A stretch of DNA of 64,000 nt from Candidatus Zipacnadum vermilionense (GTDB lineage: Bacteria > Armatimonadota > Zipacnadia > Zipacnadales > Zipacnadaceae), in assembly GCA_029821755.1 (NCBI GenBank), contig JALGSV010000004.1:186001-250000 (forward strand), in the 5' to 3' direction. Below the pieces are notes generated by a model. It was not told where the DNA came from, did no database searches, and saw only the letters and a program-made list of their open reading frames with translations. Below, piece after piece: positions 18,047 through 27,288 of this stretch. Numbering within the stretch: position 1 is the first letter of the stretch; every line of letters begins with the position of its first letter. The translations under genes and the position numbers were made by a program.

Positions 18047-18955
18047 TTAGAACTCCAGCCGGAAGTCGCGGAACCAATCGATGAGCTGGGTTTCCACCGC
18101 CGGAGGCAGCGGCCCTTGGCTCAACGCCGCTGCATTGGCCTGCATATGCGCTGCGTTCGTCGACCCAGAAAGCACGACGTGCACGCCGGGGGTGTGCCCG
18201 ACAAAGCGATAGACCGCTTCGGGCAGATCGCGACAACCACAGTCGGCGAGCAAGGCATGCACCTGCTCGACGGTGGGGAGAGGGCCAACCCCCGCCGCGG
18301 CCCGCTCCGCGAGATTCTCGGCCAGCGCTGCGTAGCTGTGCAGGTATTTGCGCACGGCGAACATCGTCAGCACACCGATACCCGCCTCGCGGAGACGGGA
18401 CAGCAGGCCAAAACGCGCCTGTTGCGAGAACAGGCTGTAGGTGATTAACATCACATCCCATAGGCCGGCATCCTCCAGCGCGCGCCAAGCCACGGTGTGC
18501 TCTTGATCCGGACTCGGTTCGCTGAAGCCGAAGGCCCGGCAGCGTCCCTCCGCCTTCCACTCCTGCATCAACGGCACCAGCTCGGCTACCGCATAGTCAT
18601 AGGTGGCCAGCGTCAGGTCGTGAAAGAGCAGGATATCGACGCTGTCGCGCTGCAGGGCGGCCAACGATTCCGCAAACCCCACCGCCAGCTCAGTCGGAGA
18701 CAAACTGGCGAACGTCTTTGTCGATACTACGATCTCCGGTGCAGGCGGCAGCCACCGTCCGAGCAGGTCCTGGGAATCGCCGTAGCCCTGCGACGTATCG
18801 AAGAAGTTGAGGCCCAGTTCCAGCGCCTGCTGGATCACCGCGCTGCGCCGCGTCTCCTCCCAGTTGTACTTGGCGCCGAGCACGCTCGGCCCACCACAGC
18901 CTTGGCCCAGCACACTCACCTTCAAGCCGGTGCGCCCCAAGGTTCGGTATTCCAT
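18047..18955 (-). CDS. Aldo/keto reductase
   Basis: NAD(P)H-dependent oxidoreductase with a TIM barrel, 302 residues from MEYRTLGRTGLKVSVLGQGC. The tetrad is visible: Asp and Tyr in NFFDTSQGYGDSQDLLGRWL, Lys in VVSTKTF, His in ILLFHDL. TPGVHVVLSGSTNAAHMQAN near the C-terminus is the cofactor phosphate-binding segment. It is closest to the AKR group that reduces sugars or aldehydes of plant and microbial carbohydrates. The carbonyl substrate is unknown. It lies between the sugar isomerase-like gene and GH20, which hints at a shared role in sugar breakdown. Confidence 0.88.
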   Translation of the reverse strand: MEYRTLGRTGLKVSVLGQGCGGPSVLGAKYNWEETRRSAVIQQALELGLNFFDTSQGYGDSQDLLGRWLPPAPEIVVSTKTFASLSPTELAVGFAESLAALQRDSVDILLFHDLTLATYDYAVAELVPLMQEWKAEGRCRAFGFSEPSPDQEHTVAWRALEDAGLWDVMLITYSLFSQQARFGLLSRLREAGIGVLTMFAVRKYLHSYAALAENLAERAAAGVGPLPTVEQVHALLADCGCRDLPEAVYRFVGHTPGVHVVLSGSTNAAHMQANAAALSQGPLPPAVETQLIDWFRDFRLEF

Positions 18956-19022
18956 GGAATCACTGCCTTCGCTGAACACTCCTGCCGATGCGAACTCCAA
19001 CAGCACCGGTATGAGCGCCCTC

Positions 19023-19844
19023 CTAGAGTAGCGGGGTCAGCAGCTCGATGGCGGCCTTGATGTCGGCGACCTGCTGCGGGCCGCTGATCTCGCGCTCGAT
19101 GGTCAGGGCGCCGTGGAAGCCCTGGGCTTTGAGCTTGGGGACCAAGACCGGGAAGTTGACGCGGCCCTGGCCCAGCGGCTTCTCCTCCCCCAAGTTGTCG
19201 CCGTCGGTGGGGTACTCGCCGTCCTTGGCGTGCACGCCGCGCACCCACTCGCCGAAGACGTCCACGGCATCGCAGGCGTTGGACTTGCCGTAGAGCAAGA
19301 GGTTAGCCGGGTCCAGGTTGATGCCCAGGTTCTCGGTACCGATCATCTGAATGGTGCGCAGGAGGGTGATGGGGGTCTCCTGGCCGGTCTCGAACCAGAA
19401 CTCCACGCCGCAGCCCTGGCAGGTCGCGGCTACCTGGCGTAGACCCTCGAGCGCTCCCAGAAAGAGCGGGTCGTGGGGGTACTCGGGGAGGAAGCCGACG
19501 TGGGTGGTGATGGAGGGCACGCCGATCTCTGCGGCGACACGGGCGGCAGCCTCCAGGGCCTCGACGCGGATCTGGCGCCAGTCCGGGGGGACGAGGCCAA
19601 TGGTGATCGGCCCCTGGGCGAAGTTCCAGACAGCCCGGCCGGGCAGGCCGGCCCAGAGGGTGGTGATCTCCACCCCCGCGGTGTCGGCGGCAGCGCGGAC
19701 GCGTTGGCCGTGCTCGACGGTGCCAAAGGGCGGCCAGCCAATCTGGCAGGAGGGCACGCCCACCTCCCGCACGCGGTTGATTGGCTCAGCGGGATCCTGC
19801 GTTGCATATACCATTACGCCTAGTTTCAGTTTGTCGTTAGACAC
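19023..19844 (-). CDS. Sugar phosphate isomerase/epimerase (AP endonuclease 2-like TIM barrel)
   Basis: 273 residues from GTG 19844, placed 7 nt after GGAGG. Xylose-isomerase-like barrel: LKLGVMVYATQD begins strand 1. Metal-site acids and histidines appear in SITTHVGFLPE, EFWFETGQE, LGINLDPANLLLYG and GVHAKDGEY. The E...D...H...E pattern fits sugar isomerases/epimerases such as the IolE/IolI/Hyi group. The substrate cannot be named. The next gene downstream is the aldo-keto reductase, 67 nt away. Confidence 0.85.
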   Translation of the reverse strand: MSNDKLKLGVMVYATQDPAEPINRVREVGVPSCQIGWPPFGTVEHGQRVRAAADTAGVEITTLWAGLPGRAVWNFAQGPITIGLVPPDWRQIRVEALEAAARVAAEIGVPSITTHVGFLPEYPHDPLFLGALEGLRQVAATCQGCGVEFWFETGQETPITLLRTIQMIGTENLGINLDPANLLLYGKSNACDAVDVFGEWVRGVHAKDGEYPTDGDNLGEEKPLGQGRVNFPVLVPKLKAQGFHGALTIEREISGPQQVADIKAAIELLTPLL

Positions 19845-19960
19845 GATAGGGCCTCCATGTTCGGGATCGCGGAACGGATGGTTGTTCCTCTCGGGCGGGC
19901 AGGTCTCCTTCCCTGGACGGGGAAACATAGCTGCAAAGTGACAGAAGGGAGTGGTCTGGT

Positions 19961-20524
19961 ATGCGCGTGATCGGACTCAACGGCAGTCCCAATGAAGACG
20001 GCCTGACGGCGGCCATGCTCGCGGCGGCCCTGGAGGGCGCGGCGGAAGCGGGTGCAGAGACGGAGGCAGTGCATCTGAAGCGACTGACCATCTTCTCGTG
20101 CCTGCAGTGCGAAAATGGTTGGGGCCTGTGCCGGAAGGAGGGCGGGTGCGTCCAGGAGGATGACTTCGCCGACCTGAAGGCGCGGGTGGAGGCGGCGGAC
20201 GCCATCATCATCAGCACGCCGGTGTACTTCGGCGAGGTCAGCGAGGTAGCGAAGAACTTCCTAGACCGGCTGCGACGCGGCGCCTTCGCCGGGCCGCAGG
20301 CGAACGTGATGAAGGGCAAGGCGGTCATCGGCATCGCCGCGGCGGGAGGGTCGGGCGGGGGGATTGTGTCGTGCCAGTCCATCCTGGAGCGGTACTTCAA
20401 CCACCTGGGCCTGCGGCTGTTTGACATGATCCCGGTGACCCGGTTCACGCGGTCGTACAAGACCGAGACGGCGAAGGCGGCGGGGAAGGCGATGGTGGAG
20501 GAGGCAGGGCAAGGGCAAGAGTAG
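19961..20524 (+). CDS. NAD(P)H-dependent FMN reductase / flavodoxin-like oxidoreductase
   Basis: 187 residues with a flavodoxin fold: MRVIGLNGSPNEDGLTAAML is the FMN-phosphate loop, IIISTPVYFGEVS the second FMN contact. CLQCENGWGLCRKEGGC is a Cys-rich loop typical of the multimeric flavodoxin/iron-sulfur flavoprotein-related reductases, but here it lacks a compact cluster motif. GAAGGGAG precedes the ATG. It is the first plus-strand gene, divergent from the sugar isomerase-like gene, and is followed by palindromic repeats and an SDR gene. Confidence 0.85.
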   Translation: MRVIGLNGSPNEDGLTAAMLAAALEGAAEAGAETEAVHLKRLTIFSCLQCENGWGLCRKEGGCVQEDDFADLKARVEAADAIIISTPVYFGEVSEVAKNFLDRLRRGAFAGPQANVMKGKAVIGIAAAGGSGGGIVSCQSILERYFNHLGLRLFDMIPVTRFTRSYKTETAKAAGKAMVEEAGQGQE

Positions 20525-20535
20525 ACGATCCGTCT

Positions 20536-20640
20536 GGCTGGGGCGGGCTCTCTGGCCCGCCCCGGCAGCGTCAGCGCCCCGGCTAGCGCGGGCTAGAAAG
20601 CCCGCGCCACGCGGAGAGAGCAGGTCTCCCCTACCTGCAG
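20536..20640. repeat. Three consecutive family A palindromes
   Basis: 20541-20562 is GGGCGGGC TCTCTG GCCCGCCC. 20588-20615 is GCGGGCTAGAAAGCCCGC with tail GCCACGCGGA. 20619-20637 is the looser GCAGGTCTCCCCTACCTGC. They fill most of the 170-nt gap between the FMN reductase and the SDR gene. Confidence 0.8.
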
Positions 20641-20694
20641 CGCGAATTGTTCCCCGCGGTTTGACCCCTTGCATTACCCTTAGGAGGCTCCTTG

Positions 20695-21465
20695 ATGAAT
20701 CCTGTGGCTATCGTCACCGGTTCCTCGCAAGGAATCGGTCGTGGTATCGCCCTGGGTCTGGCGGACCTGGGCTACAATGTGGTGGTGAACTTCGTGCCGC
20801 CGCTGGAGCCGGCTGAGGAGACCCGGCAGATGCTGGAAGACAAGGGCGTCCAGTGCGTGCTGGCCCAGGCCAACATCGCCGAGGCGCCGGACCGCCAGCG
20901 TATCCTGGGGGCCGCGATGGACTCCTGGGGACGGATTGACCTGCTGGTCAACAACGCCGGGGTGGGCGTGAAGGTGCGTGGCGACATGCTGGACAGCGAC
21001 GAGAGCGACTATGAACGCGTGATGGCGATCAACTGTCGCGGGCCCTACTTTCTGGCGCTGGAAGCCGCCAAGATCATGATAGACTTGAAGGCGAAGGGCG
21101 TGGTGGAGACGCCGCGCATCGCCATGACCAGCAGCATCTCCGCCTGGATCGTCAGCACCAGCCGGGGGGGGTACTGCATCTCCAAGGCCGGGGCACACAT
21201 GGCCGCGCAACTGCTGGCGGCGCGCCTGGCGCCGGAGGGCATCCCGGTCATCGAGATTGCGCCCGGCGTGATCGACACGCCGATGATCGCCCCCGTGCGG
21301 GACAAGTATCTCAAGCTGGCCGAGGAAGGCGTCATCCCCCAGGGGCGCCTGGGCACTGCCGAGGACATTTCCCGCGTCATCCAGGCCTTCGCCAGGGGAG
21401 ACCTGGACTACTGCACCGGGCAGCAGATTGTGGTCGGCGGAGGGATGCAGATACAGCAGTTGTGA
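20695..21465 (+). CDS. Short-chain dehydrogenase/reductase (FabG-like)
   Basis: NAD(P)-dependent Rossmann-fold oxidoreductase, 256 residues. IVTGSSQGIGRGIA is the TGxxxGIG cofactor site. LLVNNAGVG is the NNAG motif. The Ser-Tyr-Lys triad lies in MTSSIS and GGYCISKAG. APGVIDTPM follows. YCTGQQIVVGGGMQI ends the protein as in FabG-type 3-ketoacyl reductases, although position and company suggest a sugar or polyol substrate. AGGAGG lies 7 nt before ATG 20695. A TTG directly before it is also in frame. Confidence 0.88.
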   Translation: MNPVAIVTGSSQGIGRGIALGLADLGYNVVVNFVPPLEPAEETRQMLEDKGVQCVLAQANIAEAPDRQRILGAAMDSWGRIDLLVNNAGVGVKVRGDMLDSDESDYERVMAINCRGPYFLALEAAKIMIDLKAKGVVETPRIAMTSSISAWIVSTSRGGYCISKAGAHMAAQLLAARLAPEGIPVIEIAPGVIDTPMIAPVRDKYLKLAEEGVIPQGRLGTAEDISRVIQAFARGDLDYCTGQQIVVGGGMQIQQL

Positions 21466-21603
21466 GGGGAAGTGGGACGTGGCAAACGACGGAAGCGTCC
21501 CGCACCGGCCAGGCGCAATCCTCGACCCGTGTTGCCTCCGACCACAATGCCGCCGGTGTCCTCGCGTTCCGCGTTCCACCTTCCACGAAAGAACGGTACA
21601 CCC

Positions 21604-23592
21604 ATGAGCACTCACGAACACCTAACGATCGACGGCGTATCCATCCCCCTCTTCCGCGTCCACACCGCCATTATCGGCTCCGGCGCGGCGGGGCTCAATT
21701 GCGCGGAGCATCTGCACGATCTGCTGGGGCCGGAGGCGGAGATTGCTGTCTTCACCTCCATCCTGGGCGGGGGGGCGTCGCATTGTAGCGGGTCGGATAA
21801 GCAGACCTACTGGCGGCTGGGGGCGGTGGACGGGGCGGCGGATAGTCCCCTGGACATGGCCAAGACCATCTCCGCCGGAGGGTGCATGCACGGCGACCAT
21901 GCGCTGGCCGAGGCGGAGGGGTCCGTACAGGAGTTCTTCCACCTGGTGCGCAACGGCGTGCCCTTCCCGCAGACCAAGCTCGGATCGTTTGTGGGCTACC
22001 AGACTGACCATGACCTCCTGCCGCGGGCGACCTCGGCGGGGCCGTGGACCAGCCGCTTCATGGTGCGCTGCGCGCTCCAGCGGCTGCGGGCGCTGGGCAT
22101 ACCGATCCACAACTCCTGCGAGACGGTGGGGCTGATAACCACCGGCGAGGGCGCCGAGAGGCGCTGCGCCGGGGTGGTGATCGTGGATCGCAACCGGCGG
22201 CATGAGGACAACTACGGCCTGGCGATAGTGGCGGCGACCAACGTGGTCATGGCCACCGGTGGGCCGGGGGAGCTGTACTTCGGGAGCGTCTACCCGCGCA
22301 GCCAGATGGGGGCGCACGGGGTGTGCTTTGAGGCGGGGATCGTTGCCAATAACCTCACCGAGAGCCAGTTTGGCTTGGCCTCGGTTAGCCCGCGCTGGAA
22401 CCTGTCGGGGACGTATCAGCAGGTGCTGCCGGCATACTACAGCACTGACCAGAGCGGCGGGGAGGAGCGGGACTTCCTGGCCGAGGTGCTGACCGACGAG
22501 TCCGAGCGACTGCTGGCGATCTTCCGCAAGGGGTATCAGTGGCCCTTCAACCCTCAGCTGGTGGCGCCGCCGGAGTCCTCGGCGGTGGATATGCTGGTGG
22601 AGCGAGAGACGCGAGCGGGGCGGCGGGTGTGGATGGACTTCCGGCGCAATCCGGTGGAGCCGCTGGACCTCAACGCCCTGCCGGCGGAGGCACGGGACTA
22701 CCTGCTCAAGTCGGGGGGAACCGGCGCGACGCCGTACGAACGGCTGCTGCAGATGAACCCGGCGGCGATTGACCTGTACAACCAGTGGCACCTGGACCTG
22801 TCGAAGCAGCCGCTGGAGATACGGGTCTGCGCGCAGCACAACAACGGAGGGTTCGCGGTGGACGCCTGGTGGGAGTCGTCTCTCCCCCACCTCTTCGTGA
22901 TCGGCGAGCAGGCGGGGACGCACGGGGTGACGCGGCCCGGCGGGTCGGCGCTCAACTCGGGGCAGGTGGGCGGCCTGCGAGCGGCGCAGCACATCGCGCG
23001 GCGCTACGCGGCGACTGAGGAGAGCGCAGGCTGGAAAGCCTGCGCCACGCGAGAGGCGGCGGAGCTGCTGGAGCGCCTGCAGCACTACGCCGAGCGGGCC
23101 GGGGAGGCGGTGGAGAGCGTGCGGGAAGCGCGAGCGTGGGTGCAGCAGCAGGTCACCAACAATGCCGGGGTGCTGCGGCGGCTCGACGCGCTGCCCGAGG
23201 CTTGTGCGGAGTTGCGGGAGAAGTGGCGGGCGATCCGCGAGCAGGGGCTGCGGCTGGACGGCCCGCAGGATGCCTACCGGGCGCTGTACCTGGAGCGGCT
23301 GGCGCTGGCGGGCTGGGGATACCTGGAGGCGGCGCGGGCCTACGGCGAGGCCGGCGGGGGCAGCCGCGGGAGCTATCTCATAGTAGACCCCGCCGAGGCG
23401 CCGGTGCATCCGGACTTCCCCGAGTTGACGGCGCGGGCGGACAACCCGGCGCTGCGGGAGCAGGTGATCGAAATCACTTTCGACGGCGACCACTGGCGGC
23501 ACACCTTGGCCCCGGTGCGGCCGCTGCCCGAGCAGAACACGTGGTTTGAGGCGGTGTGGCGGGAGTACCGGGAGGGGAAGGTGTGGGAGTAA
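21604..23592 (+). CDS. FAD-dependent oxidoreductase, succinate dehydrogenase/fumarate reductase flavoprotein-like
   Basis: 662 residues from MSTHEHLTIDG. HTAIIGSGAAGLNCAEHL is the FAD GxGxxG site. VVMATGGPGELY and HGVTRPGGSALNSGQVGG are the later FAD contacts of the SdhA/NadB/AprA family, and FAVDAWWESSLPHLFVIGE precedes the second. The last 190 residues form a helical domain. At about residues 474-484 the peptide SAGWKACAT is encoded by a complete family A palindrome lying in frame. The N-terminal extension to 21472 has no family match. The substrate is unknown; the SDR 139 nt upstream may act in the same pathway. Confidence 0.8.
   Translation: MSTHEHLTIDGVSIPLFRVHTAIIGSGAAGLNCAEHLHDLLGPEAEIAVFTSILGGGASHCSGSDKQTYWRLGAVDGAADSPLDMAKTISAGGCMHGDHALAEAEGSVQEFFHLVRNGVPFPQTKLGSFVGYQTDHDLLPRATSAGPWTSRFMVRCALQRLRALGIPIHNSCETVGLITTGEGAERRCAGVVIVDRNRRHEDNYGLAIVAATNVVMATGGPGELYFGSVYPRSQMGAHGVCFEAGIVANNLTESQFGLASVSPRWNLSGTYQQVLPAYYSTDQSGGEERDFLAEVLTDESERLLAIFRKGYQWPFNPQLVAPPESSAVDMLVERETRAGRRVWMDFRRNPVEPLDLNALPAEARDYLLKSGGTGATPYERLLQMNPAAIDLYNQWHLDLSKQPLEIRVCAQHNNGGFAVDAWWESSLPHLFVIGEQAGTHGVTRPGGSALNSGQVGGLRAAQHIARRYAATEESAGWKACATREAAELLERLQHYAERAGEAVESVREARAWVQQQVTNNAGVLRRLDALPEACAELREKWRAIREQGLRLDGPQDAYRALYLERLALAGWGYLEAARAYGEAGGGSRGSYLIVDPAEAPVHPDFPELTARADNPALREQVIEITFDGDHWRHTLAPVRPLPEQNTWFEAVWREYREGKVWE
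23024..23054. repeat. Family A palindrome inside the FAD-enzyme coding sequence
   Basis: GCGCAGGCT, loop GGAA, AGCCTGCGC, then tail CACGCGA: the same unit found between genes elsewhere in the window. Here it is read as Ser-Ala-Gly-Trp-Lys-Ala-Cys-Ala-Thr without disturbing the frame. It separates the last FAD-binding segment from a helical C-terminal domain. Confidence 0.85.
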
Positions 23593-23617
23593 GGGGCGGG
23601 GCGCACGTGCGGAGTCG

Positions 23618-23696
23618 GTAGGGCGCGGGCTCGTACCGCGCCTTCCCCGCGAGGTAGGTGCGACCGCGGAGGGCGCGGCACGAGTCCGCGCCCTAC
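23618..23696. terminator. Large inverted repeat between convergent genes
   Basis: Arms GTAGGGCGCGGGCTCGT (23618-23634) and its complement at 23680-23696 differ at one base. GCGCGGT/ACCGCGC-type pairs continue inside. It sits midway between the FAD-enzyme stop and the histidine-kinase stop, so it may act as a terminator for both strands. There is no T tract. It resembles the other GC-rich palindromes, but the stem sequence differs. Confidence 0.5.
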
Positions 23697-23717
23697 AAGG
23701 AGGCGTTGCGCCCTCGG

Positions 23718-26700
23718 TTAGGCGGCCTTCCTCCCCACTGCACGGGCCATGACCTCGCGGAGCTTGGCCAACTCCACCGGCTTGGTCAGGGTCTCCTCCA
23801 CGTAGCGGGTGGACTCGATGGTATCGCCCCAGCCGGTGAGGATCAGCACCTGGGTCTCGGGCGCGAGGCGCTTGATCTCTTCGGCCACCTGCCAGCCGGA
23901 CATGCCCGGCATGCCTAGATCGCTAATCACCACGTCGAAAGGCTGCTGCCGGGCCATGGCCACAGCGGTCGGCCCATCGGGGGCGCCGAGAGCGGGGTAG
24001 CCCACGACGTCCAGTGCCTCGCGCATGGCCGCCAGGACCATGGGGTCGTCATCCACCAGCAGCACTCGCAGGTCTCCCTCCGGCGGCGTCTCTTCCACGG
24101 GCGGCGGCGCCTTCAGAGAGGGCGTTCCGTTGGCCAGGGGCAGCGCGACGGTGATGAGGGTGCCGCGACCGGCCTCGCCGCAGACTGTCATGGTGCCGCC
24201 GTGGCGCTGGATGATGCCCTGACAGACGGGCAGCCCCAGGCCGGTGCTGGAGGTCCCCTTGGTGGTGAAGAACAGGTCGGTGGCGTGGGCCAGGGTCGCC
24301 TCGTCCATACCGACGCCGTTGTCGGCCACCTCGAGGCTGCCCCAGCCGCGGGCGGAAGCGCTACGCACGTTGATGCGGCCGCCGTGGGGCAGGGCCTCGC
24401 AGGCGTTAAGGAGCAGGTTGACCAGCACCTCCCGGATCTCCGCGGGGTTGACGCGCACCTGCGGCGCCGCTCCCAACTCCGTCTCGACGGTGATGGACCG
24501 CCCCTCCCGCTCGGCTTCGTCCTTCCAACGATAGGCCGTCATGCCGACGGCCTCTGCCACGATCTGGTCCAGATTGGCTACCACCATAGCCTCCTCGCTG
24601 TGCTTGCCGACGAACTGCTGGATGCGGCCTACGGTCTCGCGTCCGTCGCGGGCGACGGTCTCGATCATCCGCAGACTGGCGGCGGTGGCGTCGTCAAGCG
24701 GAGGCTGCAGCAGCACCTGGGTCCGGGCCAGGATGACGCCCAGCAAATTGTTGAAGTCGTGGGCAACGCCCCCGGCCATCTCGCCGATACCGCGCAGGCG
24801 CTCTCCGCGCATCATCTGCTCTTGCGCCCTCTCCAGGTCAGCGCGGGCGACGCGGAGCTGCTCGTAGGTGCGGGCGTTGTTGAGGGCGGCGGCAATATGG
24901 GGAGTGAGCGACTCGAGTAGCGTCTGTTCCTCCTCGCTGAAGGCGTCAAGTCCTCGCCGTCCGACGTTCAGTAACCCCAAAGCGAGGTGGTCATTGACTA
25001 TGGGCACCGACACACTGCTGAGTATGCCCATCTCGACCAGCCGCAAGAACACGGGGTGAGTGAGCGAGCGCATGTCGGGGCGATAGACCTGCCGGCCCTG
25101 GTACATAACCTCGCTCATCTGCAGGGAGGACAGGTTCACGTGCGCCCCCGGACCAAGCAGGGGATCGTCCGGGCTGGGGCCCTGGGCACTGACGATCCGG
25201 CCATGCTGCCCGTCCGGGTCGCACATGATGAGGGCGCAGCCATCGCCGGGGATTGCGCGATCCACCTCCTGCAGGACAATGTGCATCACGCGGTCCTGGT
25301 CCAGAGTAGAGGCCACGGCGCGGGCGATCTCGTTGACCGCGGTGAGCCGCGCTACTGTGTCGGCGAGGACCTCCTCGGAGCGCTTGAGCTCGGTGATGTC
25401 CACGGCGGTGGCGACGAATCCCGTGACCCGATTCTCGTCGCGGACGGGATTCAGCATCACTTGCCACGTCCTCGGCCTATCCGGTACCTTCAGACAGGTG
25501 ACCCCGAACTGCGCAGCGCGCCCCGCCCGCACCTCCGCGAGCGCTATCTGCGCCGCTGGTTGCGCCTGGGGACAGGAGAACACGGCGGCGAGAGGCATCT
25601 CGGGAGATACGCAGTGCGTACCCCCGTAGGTTTCCAGGCCATGGCGGTTGACGGCGAGCAGGCGCCCGGCGTCATCAACGAGCATGATGGCGTTGGGGGA
25701 GCTTTCCAGGAGGGTCCGGTAGCGCCGCTCCGAGTCGGCAAGCTGGGCCGCGAAATCGGCAAAGCGCTGAAAACTCAGGAAGAAGGTAAGGACGAGGATA
25801 CAGGCGCCGGCAGTGAGGACGATGCCCGACAAGCGAGCCCGGATCACGCCCGGGGCGAGCGCGGCCGCGTCCATGTTAATGCCAACTACGCCCAGCACCC
25901 GCTGTGTCTGGAGGTCATGGACGGGCGCGAGTCCCGATATCTCGAGGCCCCAGCGATTACGCAAGGGCCCTTCCACGAAGGCAGGAGCACCGGCGAACAG
26001 GGCGCGCAGTTCCTCACTGGCTTCCGGATAAGGCTGCCCATGAGGCGAGAGAACCGGCGAGTTTTCCGGTCCCGTATCAACGCAGAACGCCACCTGGCCT
26101 TCCAGCATCACCACTAGGTAGACGTTCCTACAGTTCGAGTTCGCCTCGCGGACCCGTTCCAGGTGGCCCCGGAGAACGTCGTGCGAAGGGTCGTGCCCCC
26201 CCTCCCTGGTTGCGTGGACGTCCGCCACCCGCTTTAGGTCCAGGGAGGCCGCAACCGAGAGCGTACGCGCCAGCAGGCTGTCCCGGGCCTCGGCGTTCTC
26301 CCACTCTCCGAGCTTCTGTGTGCCCAACCACCCCAGAAACAGGACGAGGAGCAGTGCCAGGCCAGTGCCGACAGACCAGCGGATCCGACTTCGGACGTGC
26401 CGAGGGTAGGGCGTATGCGACCAGGTGGCCGCCCAGTAGCCACTCAGGCCGGACACGCCGATGACTGCGATAGCGGATAGCAGCAGCGGTAGCACGCCCG
26501 GCGCCGGCGCCGACCAAGCGTTCACTTCGGGTAGGGCCCCCAGCGATAGAGCGCTGAGCCCCAGGCCGGCGGCGGAAGCCCCGACAATCCCTAGCCACCG
26601 GCCATGCTTGGACCGGTCCGCCCGAGCAGCCAGCCAGAAGACCCAGGCGGCCACCAGCGCTTCCAGTGGGAGCAAGAGGAGGCCGGACGTCGAGAGCAGG

Positions 26701-27062
26701 GCCTGCGGTCCCCGCCAACCCAGGCCCCCCAGCACCGCCAGTAGCGGCAGCAGGATCCAGCGTCCCGGGCCCCGTCCCCGCACGCTGATCGGACCCGCCC
26801 GGCAGAACTCCGCCAAGAAGAGACAAGAGGCAACCGCCAAGACGGGGAGCAGAACGCGGAACGCAGGCTGGGCCGGAACCTCTTCACCGGCGAGCCCCAG
26901 CCACTCGGCTATTCCCTGGGTGAGAGCGGACAGCCCCAGCCACAGCCAGGGCACGCGCCGCTCACGCCCGCACAGGGAGAAGCACAGGGCGGCGGTGGTG
27001 ACCAGCCCCAAGCCGAACAGAAAGGCCAGATAATCGGCTTGCTGCGCCAATAATCCCGCCAT
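23718..27062 (-). CDS. Hybrid sensor histidine kinase with 7TM-type input, PAS, GAF and receiver domains
   Basis: 1114 residues, AAGG ribosome site before ATG 27062. Order: about seven membrane helices (1-225), another helix (about 245), an extracytoplasmic sensor segment of about 150 residues, and a membrane helix near 440 (IVLTAGACILVLTFFLSF). A PAS domain (FRT-like ERRYRTLLESSPNAIMLVDD) and a GAF domain (AVASTLDQDRVMHIVLQEVD...) come next. The phosphoacceptor helix is GGVAHDFNNLLGVI with His. The HATPase has NLLLNACEAL (N box), VADNGVGMD (G1) and TGLGLPVCQGI (G2). A C-terminal receiver has VLLVDDDP, ISDLGMPG (phospho-Asp) and LTKP. It phosphorylates its own receiver; the output partner is not in view. 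Confidence 0.9.
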   Translation of the reverse strand: MAGLLAQQADYLAFLFGLGLVTTAALCFSLCGRERRVPWLWLGLSALTQGIAEWLGLAGEEVPAQPAFRVLLPVLAVASCLFLAEFCRAGPISVRGRGPGRWILLPLLAVLGGLGWRGPQALLSTSGLLLLPLEALVAAWVFWLAARADRSKHGRWLGIVGASAAGLGLSALSLGALPEVNAWSAPAPGVLPLLLSAIAVIGVSGLSGYWAATWSHTPYPRHVRSRIRWSVGTGLALLLVLFLGWLGTQKLGEWENAEARDSLLARTLSVAASLDLKRVADVHATREGGHDPSHDVLRGHLERVREANSNCRNVYLVVMLEGQVAFCVDTGPENSPVLSPHGQPYPEASEELRALFAGAPAFVEGPLRNRWGLEISGLAPVHDLQTQRVLGVVGINMDAAALAPGVIRARLSGIVLTAGACILVLTFFLSFQRFADFAAQLADSERRYRTLLESSPNAIMLVDDAGRLLAVNRHGLETYGGTHCVSPEMPLAAVFSCPQAQPAAQIALAEVRAGRAAQFGVTCLKVPDRPRTWQVMLNPVRDENRVTGFVATAVDITELKRSEEVLADTVARLTAVNEIARAVASTLDQDRVMHIVLQEVDRAIPGDGCALIMCDPDGQHGRIVSAQGPSPDDPLLGPGAHVNLSSLQMSEVMYQGRQVYRPDMRSLTHPVFLRLVEMGILSSVSVPIVNDHLALGLLNVGRRGLDAFSEEEQTLLESLTPHIAAALNNARTYEQLRVARADLERAQEQMMRGERLRGIGEMAGGVAHDFNNLLGVILARTQVLLQPPLDDATAASLRMIETVARDGRETVGRIQQFVGKHSEEAMVVANLDQIVAEAVGMTAYRWKDEAEREGRSITVETELGAAPQVRVNPAEIREVLVNLLLNACEALPHGGRINVRSASARGWGSLEVADNGVGMDEATLAHATDLFFTTKGTSSTGLGLPVCQGIIQRHGGTMTVCGEAGRGTLITVALPLANGTPSLKAPPPVEETPPEGDLRVLLVDDDPMVLAAMREALDVVGYPALGAPDGPTAVAMARQQPFDVVISDLGMPGMSGWQVAEEIKRLAPETQVLILTGWGDTIESTRYVEETLTKPVELAKLREVMARAVGRKAA

Positions 27063-27288
27063 ACGGCACCTTCCCACGCGGCGCTGCGCCGCACCCGGAG
27101 GGTGCGTGTGCAGGAATCCCCCCCGCGCGGAGGGCATCGTACCGCCGCCAGCGAGTCTTATATCGGCATTTCGCGCCTGACTCTGAAGTGTGATGCCGCA
27201 GGCAGAATAGGTGTGGTAAACTGAGGGTGCCGGACGCGGTGGCCATCAACGCCTCCGGACCGTCTGCAATGCACAGGGAGTGACGCCA

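Noticed and set aside
17946-18560. N-terminal extension of the GH20 frame by 205 codons
   Set aside because: It lies over the aldo-keto reductase gene in another frame and looks non-coding; GGAG then GTG 17945 gives a normal start.
20541-20637. CRISPR array or attachment site
   Set aside because: The units are palindromes with dissimilar lengths and no constant spacer; they belong to the dispersed repeat families.
20680-21621. 313-residue minus-strand frame
   Set aside because: Antisense to the SDR gene, which has clear motifs and an AGGAGG ribosome site.
21622-23502. 626-residue open frame on the minus strand
   Set aside because: It is exactly antisense to the FAD enzyme, composed of Arg/Pro/His-rich codon shadows, with no motif and no ribosome site. 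High GC leaves antisense frames open.
24987-26117. 376-residue plus-strand frame
   Set aside because: Antisense to the histidine kinase; no recognisable domain.
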